A stretch of 9,001 nt of DNA from Syntrophaceae bacterium UBA2280 (lineage in GTDB: Bacteria > Desulfobacterota > Syntrophia > Syntrophales > Smithellaceae), in NCBI GenBank assembly GCA_002347685.1, contig DDWS01000052.1:1-9001 (forward strand), in the 5' to 3' direction. Made by a program: the position numbers and the translations under genes. This document shows, piece by piece, positions 1 to 6,267 of this stretch; the stretch's first letter is position 1, and every line of letters begins with the position of its first letter. The notes beneath the pieces are model-generated. The model searched no databases. It saw only the letters and a list, made by a program, of their open reading frames with translations, and was not told the origin of the DNA.

Positions 1-100
1 TTGACTTTTTCAGGGACGACTAATTTATTTGTAAAACAATGAATATAGCATGTGCGGTATTTTCCGAAAAATCGTTATTTTTATACTCCGATCGAAAAAG

Positions 101-122
101 AAAGGAAAGAGAAAATTCCTTT
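101..122 (-). terminator. Weak AT-rich hairpin, possible terminator of the minus-strand cassette
   Basis: A perfect 7-bp inverted repeat (AAAGGAA at 101-107, TTCCTTT at 116-122) encloses an 8-base loop. Read on the minus strand it is followed by CTTTTT (100-95), so it has the layout of an intrinsic terminator about 100 bp past the stop codon of the last cassette gene. The stem is almost all A-T and would be weak. The flanking sequence is low-complexity A/T, so this could be chance. Confidence 0.25.
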
Positions 123-221
123 AAAAACAAGAAACATTGACAGCCGCATTGGCTTCTCTTGATGATAAAGGCCGGGCAAAAGTGTAAAGAAGTTCGTCAT
201 TGGAGACAATAATGCATTCGA

Positions 222-479
222 TCATGGCGAACATTCATGATCCGAATAATAACTTTCTCTAGTCGACTCCAGCAGGCTTAGGAAATATTTGTCATCGTGT
301 AAACAGGCAGAACGCTGTTCCGGATCTGTAACGCGTCCATGCTCTCTGAAAAATCTGTCAACCAGCCGTTCGTATTTACCCCGCGCCCTTTTGGCAGCCC
401 ACGGGCTTTTTGAATTCAGGTATGGCTGGAGGTCGTGCAGATCAGCTTCAATCTCATAAATTGATTCTATTGCGGTCAT
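222..479 (-). CDS. Small acidic, helical protein of unknown function (85 aa)
   Basis: I do not recognise this protein. It is short, highly charged and probably all-helical: an acidic N-terminal helix (about residues 4-19, with DLHDLQPYL), a basic middle segment (KRARGKYERLVDRFFREHG, about 30-48), and an acidic C-terminal tail. It has no signal peptide, membrane segment or cysteine motif; its only cysteines are two near the C-terminal half. The ATG at 477-479 has only a weak AGGG about 9 bases upstream. It is the last gene of the minus-strand cassette and starts 16 bp after the end of the in-frame extension of its upstream neighbour, which fits co-transcription. Its size and context suit an accessory protein of a mobile element, but no specific role can be assigned. 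Confidence 0.6.
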   Translation of the reverse strand: MTAIESIYEIEADLHDLQPYLNSKSPWAAKRARGKYERLVDRFFREHGRVTDPEQRSACLHDDKYFLSLLESTRESYYSDHECSP

Positions 480-495
480 TGTAGAATGCCCTAAT

Positions 496-594
496 TCATG
501 CTTTCGGCTTATTCATCTTTACCTGAACGTTTTTCATTTCTACCAGAAGCTCTGTCTTGGAAATGATTCCCTTACTGTCCAGGATACTCCCTGA
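496..594 (-). other. In-frame coding-like extension after the stop of the 74-aa gene
   Basis: Directly after the TAA at 597-595 the same frame stays open for 32 codons (594-499) and ends at TGA 498-496. The translation looks like ordinary protein, beginning SGSILDSKGIISKTELLVEM and ending in a basic tail. It lacks its own ATG and ribosome binding site at the front. Its end lies 16 bp before the next gene's ATG, a normal operon spacing, whereas stopping at 595 leaves a 115-bp gap inside an otherwise tight cassette. The simplest reading is a single-base nonsense change (for example CAA, AAA or GAA to TAA) splitting a roughly 107-residue ancestral protein. A chance open stretch is the alternative. 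Confidence 0.4.
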
Positions 595-819
595 TTATTT
601 GATTAAGAGATATCTTAACGGCTTACCATCTTTTCGGAATTCGACTGCTTTCAATATAACACTTGTATTCCATCTAGACGACTTAGTATTTCCACAGTAA
701 TCTGAAAAGGAACCATACGTAGATGCCTTCAATCCCAGTTCACTGGGTTTAAACGCGTCAGTGTAAGGATCGATTCCTCTCTTATTCGATGCCTGCAATA
801 TGTCGTTTTTAAGCGGCAT
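595..819 (-). CDS. Small conserved-looking protein of unknown function, possibly truncated (74 aa)
   Basis: The start is well supported: a strong ribosome binding site AAAGGAG (832-826) lies 6 bases before the ATG. The protein opens with a short helix (LKNDILQASNKRG), followed by a segment with KPSELGL and YGSFSDYC, then a strand-rich end with VILKAVEFRKDGKPLRYLLIK. The alternation of Lys/Arg and hydrophobic residues at the end suggests a paired beta-strand. There are no membrane segments and no catalytic motif that I recognise. It lies 63 bp downstream of the nuclease gene in the same orientation. The frame continues for 32 sensible codons past the stop, so this may be a truncated version of a longer protein. 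The function is unknown; a role in the biology of the element is only an inference from location. Confidence 0.7.
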   Translation of the reverse strand: MPLKNDILQASNKRGIDPYTDAFKPSELGLKASTYGSFSDYCGNTKSSRWNTSVILKAVEFRKDGKPLRYLLIK

Positions 820-882
820 TGATTACTCCTTTCTAATTATCGTCCTCCACGATATATATGATCCTTATAATTGCAGAGCGGC

Positions 883-1536
883 TTAATCCCCGCCACTGAC
901 TTTCAACCTTTTACGGAAAGCCCTTGGCCGCTCATAGTCGGGCAGCGACCATATACCCCGCCTGGCTGATTTCGCTTCCCTCTCTGCATCTAGGAACTCT
1001 GCCCGGTATGGTGGTTTCAGGTATTCGATAAACGCCTCGGCATGGCCCTCGGTGACCATCTCCAGGTTAATGTTCCTGTCACCCAGCCAGACCATGCACA
1101 CCAGGCGCCTGTATTTGTCTATATCGATGACGTCCAGCCTTATCTGCGCCCCATTAACTTTATCCGCCAGCGCTCTCCTGGATTCTTCGGCATAGGGTTG
1201 CCCCGCCTTATTGACCTGACCGCTGTGAGCGTTGACCTTGGCCGTTTCCGGGGCATCTATGCCATACAGACGGACTTTGAGTTTGGTATGTTCGGGTGTG
1301 ACAACCTGGATGGAATCGCCGTCTGTGACTTGGATGACTGTGCCAGCGACGGTGCGGATGACGGCATGGGAAGCTGGGGTGTTGATTAATGTTATCACTC
1401 CTGTGAAAAACAATAAAATGATGACTGCTTTATAAAGAAATGTTCTGGGGTCTATAGTCTTTGGAATTCGATTTACCCCCTGTGTTTTCGTAAATAACCA
1501 ATTGGTGTAAGATAGCATAAGCAGGGGGAACGCCAT
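883..1536 (-). CDS. Thermonuclease (staphylococcal nuclease-like, SNase) family protein with N-terminal membrane/signal segment
   Basis: This is a predicted calcium-dependent phosphodiesterase of the SNase OB-fold family, which cleaves DNA and RNA. Key family residues are visible: the TDGDS metal-site segment (71-75), VRLYGIDAPE (88-97) with R89, D94 and E97 matching SNase R35, D40 and E43, and DKYRR (140-144) where R144 matches catalytic R87. The usual glycine of DKYGR is arginine here. The segment NLEMVTEGHAEAF (157-169) matches the conserved VNxxLVxxGxA helix, and the domain ends at GIWS. A hydrophobic stretch (about 35-52) followed by ASHA (55-58) indicates an uncleaved anchor or signal peptide, so the enzyme probably acts outside the cytoplasm. 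The ATG at 1536 lies 17 bp after the upstream HTH gene but has no clear ribosome binding site; Met7 (1518) is an alternative. SNase-family genes are frequent cargo of plasmids and integrative elements. Confidence 0.9.
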   Translation of the reverse strand: MAFPLLMLSYTNWLFTKTQGVNRIPKTIDPRTFLYKAVIILLFFTGVITLINTPASHAVIRTVAGTVIQVTDGDSIQVVTPEHTKLKVRLYGIDAPETAKVNAHSGQVNKAGQPYAEESRRALADKVNGAQIRLDVIDIDKYRRLVCMVWLGDRNINLEMVTEGHAEAFIEYLKPPYRAEFLDAEREAKSARRGIWSLPDYERPRAFRKRLKVSGGD

Positions 1537-1553
1537 AGCACTTTAGCGCATGG

Positions 1554-2180
1554 TTACGATTTGTCGGGTAACTGCTCAACGACGTTATGTGATTGAACTG
1601 GCTTCTCTGGTCGCTTCCAGTCTTTGAATGAAAGCACGGTAACACCAGTGATTGATTGCGTGGGCTTGCCTTTCAGCAACTGCGAATTGTTAAAATGTGA
1701 ATTAAACCATAGTGCTCCAGACCTGCCGGTCACCAGATTTTTAAACTCCTTATCGCTTAAACCGATCAGGACGCTCTCTATGCGCGCTCGAATGAAATCG
1801 TATATTTGCGCTTCATTCTCCTGAAACGATTTCACGTTGATGCCTCCGAGCTCTTTGACATTCGCTCTCACTGTACTATCGGATATTCCCAGTATCTTGG
1901 CAATCTGAGCATAACTCAGCCCGGCATTCCGGAGCTTATAGGAGGCGAACAGCTTGTCATCTTGCTTGCTGATGGCGCGCTTCTCCTTATTCCTCAATAT
2001 CTGGGCATCAACCAGTTTCTTGCGGTCGGCCCTGGCTTCCAAGACCTTGCGGGAGTATTGGATATGGCGGCTCTTTGAAGCCTTGTTGCCTGGTTCGTCT
2101 TCAGGCGATTTGGCTGATGGGTTCAGTGATTCCTTGTGGGAAACGTGTTGTGGTGTGGTCTGATCAGTCTCGTTCGGCAT
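1554..2180 (-). CDS. Helix-turn-helix DNA-binding protein of mobile-element/phage type
   Basis: The first 40 residues are polar and probably disordered. A basic helical region (about 42-75, rich in Arg/Lys) follows, then a clear helix-turn-helix at about 82-108 containing GLSYAQIAKILGISDSTVR, the form found in resolvase-like and sigma-region-4-like HTHs. The C-terminal part (about 125-180) contains ARIESVLIGLSDKEF and FNSHFNNSQLLKGKPT, which resembles the region after the HTH in phage or element proteins related to small terminase-like DNA-binding proteins. That resemblance is from memory and not decisive. The start is firm: AGGAG (2193-2189) sits 8 bases before the ATG. It is the first gene of the cassette, 17 bp ahead of the nuclease. 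The near-palindrome at 2237-2258 upstream is a plausible target for autoregulation. The role could be regulatory or in DNA processing of the element. Confidence 0.75.
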   Translation of the reverse strand: MPNETDQTTPQHVSHKESLNPSAKSPEDEPGNKASKSRHIQYSRKVLEARADRKKLVDAQILRNKEKRAISKQDDKLFASYKLRNAGLSYAQIAKILGISDSTVRANVKELGGINVKSFQENEAQIYDFIRARIESVLIGLSDKEFKNLVTGRSGALWFNSHFNNSQLLKGKPTQSITGVTVLSFKDWKRPEKPVQSHNVVEQLPDKS

Positions 2181-2236
2181 GTTGGGTTCTCCTGATATTT
2201 ATTTTGTCTATGACATTGGTAACACGTTGAGGTGAG

Positions 2237-2258
2237 ATTTCAACTGACCAGATGAAAT
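2237..2258. promoter_or_regulatory. 22-bp near-palindrome, candidate operator of the HTH-nuclease cassette
   Basis: The arms ATTTCAACTG (2237-2246) and CAGATGAAAT (2249-2258) are inverted repeats matching at 9 of 10 positions around a 2-bp centre (AC). Each half-site is one helical turn long, the usual geometry for a dimeric helix-turn-helix repressor. The inner edge lies about 57 bp upstream of the HTH gene's ATG. On the minus strand the arm nearer the gene includes TTGAAA, which could serve as a -35 element, although no good -10 is found at the right distance. Binding by the protein encoded at 1554-2180 is an inference. Confidence 0.5.
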
Positions 2259-2334
2259 TGACTAAATATTTAATTGATTATCTGTGTGACGCAGCCCGAT
2301 TCGGACTTCATTCCGGGCCTGATTGATCCACCGG

Positions 2335-2637
2335 TTAATTGCGTTTCCCTTTTTTATGGTTCAGCCGCTTTTTTGCGTATAGTAAGCTGAAATCAGTAAA
2401 ACGTCTGGAAACGTCAACCTTGAAGAAAACACCTTGAAAAAAATGCTTGATTTCAACTGGAATTAAAGCGTATCGTTCGTCTCGAAAAGCATATGCGACG
2501 ATTTGCGGACAGCTTCCTGTAACAAACAGAACGGCAACCTCAATGAAAAGGCTTTCTTTCAATTCGTAATAAACGAAATTCACGACCGGGTAGTCTTTCA
2601 TTCGGGGCGATTCGGGAGTGGTTATTCCCCTTGACAT
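2335..2637 (-). CDS. Doubtful small ORF, no recognised family
   Basis: An open frame of 100 codons, or 88 from an internal ATG at 2601, encodes a protein with believable composition: a hydrophobic, strand-rich middle (ESLFIEVAVLFVTG, CPQIVAYAF) and a strongly basic C-terminus ending KKGKRN. Against it, neither ATG has a ribosome binding site, the first ATG overlaps the TTGACA box of the plus-strand kinase promoter, and the gene would stand alone. It may be a decayed gene, a small orphan, or a chance frame. The rest of 2181-2630 shows only the operator-like palindrome and a short GCCCG/CGGGC inverted repeat (2294-2298, 2314-2318) without a T-tract. Confidence 0.3.
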   Translation of the reverse strand: MSRGITTPESPRMKDYPVVNFVYYELKESLFIEVAVLFVTGSCPQIVAYAFRDERYALIPVEIKHFFQGVFFKVDVSRRFTDFSLLYAKKRLNHKKGKRN

Positions 2638-2659
2638 ATCATAGTAACAGCTTTAAATT
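2631..2659 (+). promoter_or_regulatory. Sigma70-type promoter for the hybrid kinase
   Basis: A perfect -35 box TTGACA (2631-2636) is separated by exactly 17 bp from TAAATT (2654-2659), which matches the TATAAT consensus at four of six positions including T1, A2 and T6. Transcription would begin near 2666, leaving a leader of about 100 bases before the GTG start at 2767, or about 23 before a TTG at 2689. The spacing and perfect -35 make this the best promoter in the window. Confidence 0.6.
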
Positions 2660-2766
2660 AGAACAAGATAAGTTGATATGGCCATTCATTGAGGACCATC
2701 ACCCATCATAACAGTCACTGGTTAACTTTCCAGCCTAACAGATCATCAAGACGTGTTAGGAACCCC

Positions 2767-5700
2767 GTGAAAGATCAATCCAAAACAAAGCGGACACAGA
2801 TTAAAAAAAAGGTGTCTTTAGATGAAGCCGGCGAATACGCCGAGAGCATCATCAACACTGTGCGTGAACCCTTAATCATTCTGGATCAGGATTTAAGGGT
2901 AGTCACCGCCAGTCGTTCTTTCTATGATTTTTTCAAGGTAAACCCTGACGAGACCGAGGGACAACTTATTTATAACCTGGGTAATGATCAGTGGGATATC
3001 CCCAAACTGCGGGAACTTCTGGAAACCATCCTTCCCCAAAAGACAACCTTTGACAACTTTGAGGTTGAACACGAATTTGCCGGTATCGGCAGTCGCACAA
3101 TGCTGTTGAATGCCCGGCAAATTATAAGAGCGTTGGGAAAAGAGCGGATCATCCTTCTGGCCATTGAGGACATCACCGAGCGTAAGCAACTGGAACGTTT
3201 ATTAATAGACTCCGAAGAGCAGTATAGGCGTCTTTTTGAGACTGCAAGTGATGGAATCGTACTTTTAGAAAAAAGCGAAGGGAAGATAACCCAGGCGAAT
3301 CCGGCCACCGAAAAGTTATTGGGCTATACCGAAAAGCAGAGCATTGGGAAAAAGCTTCAGGAGATCGGTGTTGTGCTCGATACGAGTGATTTCCAGACGA
3401 CCATGCATAATTTGAACAAGAGCGGCATTCTTAATTACAAAAATGTAAAGGTAAAAACCAGCTCTGGCCAGCATATCGAAACAGAGATCTATCTTGTAGA
3501 CAGGGCAAAGTTGGTACAATGCAATATCCGTGATATTACCGAACACAAGCGGGCAGAGGAGGAGCTAAATAAAACCGAGGAGCTATATCGTTTGGTGGTC
3601 GATAACATCGCAGACGTTATAACGGTCATGGACATGAATCTGCGTTTTACCTATGTCAGCCCCTCCATCCAGCGTTTGCGGGGATACACGGCTGAAGAGG
3701 CCGTGGCTCAGACCATTGAACAGGTCATGACGCCTGAATCCCTGCAGATTGTTGCCCAGGTATTTGAAGAAGAGTTGAAATTGGAAGCCAGCGGCACGGC
3801 AGACCCCGGCAGAAGCCGCATCCTGGAATTGGAGGAATACAGAAAAGATGGTTCCATCGTTCACATGGAGAACCAACTGTCATTTTTACGGGACGAAGCA
3901 CAGAAGCCCGTGGGCATCATCTCGTTGACCCGTGACATTGCTGAGCGCATGATGGCCGAGAAAAAGTTGAAGCAAACGAACATTTTTCTTGATTCGATCA
4001 TCGAGAATATTCCGAATATGATCTTCCTCAAGGATGCCAGAGATCTCCGGTTCATCCAATTCAACCGGGCGGGAGAGGATCTGTTGGGTTATTCCAGGGA
4101 AGAACTGCTGGGGAAAAGCGATTACGATTTCTTTCCGAAGGAACAGGCAGACCACTTTACGAAGAAGGACCGGGATGTTCTAAACGGGAAGGAGGTTGTC
4201 GATATCCCGGAAGAATCCCTGCAGACCCGCACCAAGGGGGAGCGCACCATCCATACAAAAAAGGTGCCGCTCCTGGACGAAAAAGGAGAACCCGAGTTTC
4301 TACTTGGGATTTCTGAGGACATCACCGAGCGCAAGCGGGCCGAGGAACAAGTCCGTGAAAGCCGGGAGCTGTACAAGCTGCTGGCCGACAACACCGTCGA
4401 CTGCATCTGGATGCTGAATACGGATCTGGTTTTCACCTACATCAATCCGGCCATCGAGGCGATGTCGGGGTACACGCCCGAGGAGTGGATCGGCTCCAAG
4501 CTCAGCGACCACTGTACGCCGGAACGTTTCGAACAGATGGCTGCACTCGTTCTGCAAACAATTGAAAAACTTCCGGATACTGCTCCCATCACATTCGAGA
4601 CCGAAATGCTCAGCAAGGACGGCAGATCCATCCCCTTTGAGATTCGCTCGGCAGTCATTACCGACGACGATGGAAACTTCGTTGCGTTGCAGGGTGTTAC
4701 CCGGGATATTACGGAACGTAAAAAGGCCGAATCCGAAAGCGAGAAGCTCCAGGAGCAACTTCACCAGGCCCAAAAGATGGAATCCGTGGGTCGCCTGGCC
4801 GGCGGAGTGGCGCACGACTTCAACAACATGCTGGGAGTAATCCTCGGGCACACGGAGTTGGCCATGGACAAGCTCGACCCGTCGCAGCCCCTTTACACGC
4901 ATCTTCTGGAAGTCCGGAAAGCAGCCGAACGATCCGCCGACCTGACCCGGCAGCTGCTGGCTTTTGCCCGCAAGCAGACCATCGCCCCCAAAGTGCTCGA
5001 CCTCAACGACACGGTTGGAGGCATGCTCAAGATGCTGCGGAGATTGATCGGCGAGGACATTCATCTGGCCTGGATGCCGGGTGCGAACCTTTTTCCGGTT
5101 AAAGTTGATCCGTCCCAGATCGACCAGATCCTGGCCAACCTGTGCGTCAACGCCCGCGACGCCATTGAAGGCGTGGGGAAGATCACCATTGAAACACAAG
5201 ACATCACTTTCGACGAGGCCTTTTGCGCCTCGCATATGGACTTTACCCCCGGGGAATATGTCCTTCTTGCCGTAAGCGACAACGGCTGCGGCATGGACAA
5301 GGAGACACAAAGTAAACTGTTCGAGCCTTTTTTCACCACCAAAGAAGTGGGCAAGGGCACCGGCCTGGGTCTGGCCACCGTGTACGGTATCGTCAAGCAG
5401 AACAGCGGATTTATCAACGTCTACAGCGAACCGGGCCAGGGCACGACCTTCAAGATCTACCTGCCGCAGCATGAGACCGGGACGCCGGTTCAAACTGATA
5501 CGGCAACGGCAAAACCGGTGGCATGCGGAAACGAGACCATCCTGCTGGTGGAGGACGAGCCGACCCTGTTGCGCCTGGCCACGATAATGCTCGAAAGACT
5601 AGGGTATGTCGTGATTGTTGCCAAAACCCCGGGTGAGGCCATCCATCTGGCCCATGAGCACAGCGGCCCAATCCACCTGCTGATGACCGACGTGGTCATG

Positions 5701-5895
5701 CCCGGGATGAACGGCCGCGACCTGGCCAAAAACCTGCTGTCCATCTATCCTGGCATCAAAAGCCTGTTCATGTCCGGCTATACCGCCAACGTCATCGTCC
5801 ACAACGGCGTGCTAGACGAAGGGGTGCATTTTATCCAGAAACCATTCTCGTTGAAGGATTTAGGGGCGAAGCTGCGCGATGTTCTGGAATACTGA
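2767..5895 (+). CDS. Hybrid sensor histidine kinase: five PAS domains, HisKA, HATPase_c, receiver
   Basis: A soluble signalling kinase of 1042 residues without membrane segments, so its signals are cytoplasmic. Five PAS/PAC modules occupy about 24-140, 148-262, 271-396, 402-523 and 531-652; each ends in the PAC signature DI(T/A)E(R/H) (near 135, 256, 390, 518 and 647). A coiled coil (about 653-676) leads to the H-box VAHDFNN with phospho-acceptor H683. The ATPase part has the N-box LANLCVNARDAI (N795), G1 DNGCGMD (from 838), FEPFFTTK and G2 GKGTGLGL (862-869). The receiver has acidic residues E929/D930, phospho-site D975 in MTDVVMPGM, S1003 and K1025. The chosen GTG has TTAGGA just upstream; the longer TTG start at 2689 has no ribosome binding site. 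No cognate regulator is nearby, so it is an orphan hybrid kinase. The ligand is unknown. The front is A/T-richer than the kinase core, suggesting a mosaic gene. Confidence 0.95.
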   Translation: MKDQSKTKRTQIKKKVSLDEAGEYAESIINTVREPLIILDQDLRVVTASRSFYDFFKVNPDETEGQLIYNLGNDQWDIPKLRELLETILPQKTTFDNFEVEHEFAGIGSRTMLLNARQIIRALGKERIILLAIEDITERKQLERLLIDSEEQYRRLFETASDGIVLLEKSEGKITQANPATEKLLGYTEKQSIGKKLQEIGVVLDTSDFQTTMHNLNKSGILNYKNVKVKTSSGQHIETEIYLVDRAKLVQCNIRDITEHKRAEEELNKTEELYRLVVDNIADVITVMDMNLRFTYVSPSIQRLRGYTAEEAVAQTIEQVMTPESLQIVAQVFEEELKLEASGTADPGRSRILELEEYRKDGSIVHMENQLSFLRDEAQKPVGIISLTRDIAERMMAEKKLKQTNIFLDSIIENIPNMIFLKDARDLRFIQFNRAGEDLLGYSREELLGKSDYDFFPKEQADHFTKKDRDVLNGKEVVDIPEESLQTRTKGERTIHTKKVPLLDEKGEPEFLLGISEDITERKRAEEQVRESRELYKLLADNTVDCIWMLNTDLVFTYINPAIEAMSGYTPEEWIGSKLSDHCTPERFEQMAALVLQTIEKLPDTAPITFETEMLSKDGRSIPFEIRSAVITDDDGNFVALQGVTRDITERKKAESESEKLQEQLHQAQKMESVGRLAGGVAHDFNNMLGVILGHTELAMDKLDPSQPLYTHLLEVRKAAERSADLTRQLLAFARKQTIAPKVLDLNDTVGGMLKMLRRLIGEDIHLAWMPGANLFPVKVDPSQIDQILANLCVNARDAIEGVGKITIETQDITFDEAFCASHMDFTPGEYVLLAVSDNGCGMDKETQSKLFEPFFTTKEVGKGTGLGLATVYGIVKQNSGFINVYSEPGQGTTFKIYLPQHETGTPVQTDTATAKPVACGNETILLVEDEPTLLRLATIMLERLGYVVIVAKTPGEAIHLAHEHSGPIHLLMTDVVMPGMNGRDLAKNLLSIYPGIKSLFMSGYTANVIVHNGVLDEGVHFIQKPFSLKDLGAKLRDVLEY

Positions 5896-5914
5896 CAATT
5901 GATTATAGGCGAAC

Positions 5915-5950
5915 GCTCCGCATCAACCGGATTGCTCTTTTTTATTTTTT
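5915..5950 (+). terminator. Probable weak intrinsic terminator after the kinase gene
   Basis: Twenty bases past the kinase stop there is a short stem (TCCG 5917-5920 with CGGA 5928-5931, 7-base loop, extendable by an outer GC pair across a TT bulge). It is followed by an almost unbroken T-tract (5936-5950). The stem is short, but the long T-tract in the right place makes a terminator plausible. Confidence 0.4.
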
Positions 5951-6053
5951 GTGCTATTTTTTCACTCGCCAACGTTGGTATCTGTCTCATGTTGGTGGTC
6001 GGAGGGGTAGGCCAGGGAAGGGGAGCTGATATACAGAAGCCGGGGTCGCTAAT

Positions 6054-6107
6054 GGATTCTCACCCACCCCACCCCCCTAGAATCCGGTGGCCTGAAAAAA
6101 GGGGGGT
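6054..6107 (+). other. Candidate H-type RNA pseudoknot with C-rich loop
   Basis: A perfect 7-bp stem (GGATTCT 6054-6060 with AGAATCC 6079-6085) closes an 18-base C-rich loop. The last eight loop bases, ACCCCCCT (6071-6078), are perfectly complementary to AGGGGGGT at 6100-6107. The layout is that of a classical H-type pseudoknot: a 10-base first loop, no base between the stacked stems, and a 14-base, A-rich third loop. A weak hairpin followed by T5 (6112-6132) comes directly after. No coding region follows, so a role as a cis-regulator is not obvious; RNA 3'-end structure or DNA-level structure at the element end are alternatives. The pairing involves homopolymer C and G runs, which can match by chance. 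Confidence 0.35.
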
Positions 6108-6156
6108 ATGTGGTTCACGGCTGTGCCTTTTTCGTGCCCGTCACGACCGAAATACT

Positions 6157-6186
6157 GCCAACTCCAGCCAACTGTGGCCAACTGCT
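6157..6186 (+). repeat. Three 10-bp direct repeats (GCCAACTNNN), candidate integrase arm-type sites
   Basis: GCCAACT occurs at 6157-6163, 6167-6173 and 6177-6183, in perfect 10-bp phase so that all copies face the same side of the helix. They lie about 85 bp before the tRNA-derived core at 6268. Short, helically phased direct repeats beside the core are the usual form of arm-type binding sites for tyrosine recombinases. Further CCAAC pentamers occur nearby on both strands: 5969-5973 and 6323-6327 on plus, 5974-5978 and 5991-5995 on minus. The assignment is by position and form; no integrase gene is in the window. Confidence 0.5.
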
Positions 6187-6230
6187 GGATTTGATGTTTA
6201 CTTTGCGATATCATATATTTAAAAGGAAAA

Positions 6231-6260
6231 ACGAGGGCTTAAGTTGCCCCCGTCTTTCTT
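6231..6260 (+). terminator. Imperfect hairpin with T-rich tail
   Basis: The arms ACGAGGGC (6231-6238) and GCCCCCGT (6246-6253) pair at 7 of 8 positions (one A/C mismatch) around a 7-base loop. A T-rich tail (CTTTCTT, 6254-6260) follows and an A-rich stretch precedes it, so it could act in either direction. It sits just inside the tRNA-like boundary and may insulate the element end from the flanking chromosome. Confidence 0.4.
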
Positions 6261-6267
6261 GTGTTTC

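Noticed and set aside
125..261. Short plus-strand reading frame (reads LTAALASLDDKGRAKV then stop, then a further open stretch) as a remnant of a gene
   Set aside because: It is too short, has no start with a ribosome binding site, overlaps the minus-strand 85-aa gene at its end and matches no family I can name.
1042..1389. Plus-strand frame opposite the nuclease gene
   Set aside because: It is antisense to a clear SNase domain with conserved catalytic residues, and has no ribosome binding site or recognisable domain.
4300..5493. Long minus-strand open frame of 397 codons opposite the kinase
   Set aside because: It lies wholly antisense to the conserved kinase core and arises from GC-rich codon bias in the kinase; its translation is low in recognisable structure.
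5899..6222. Plus-strand frame of 107 codons after the kinase
   Set aside because: It starts at TTG without a ribosome binding site, and runs through the T-tract, the C-run and the phased repeats, so its translation is repeat-driven rather than protein-like.
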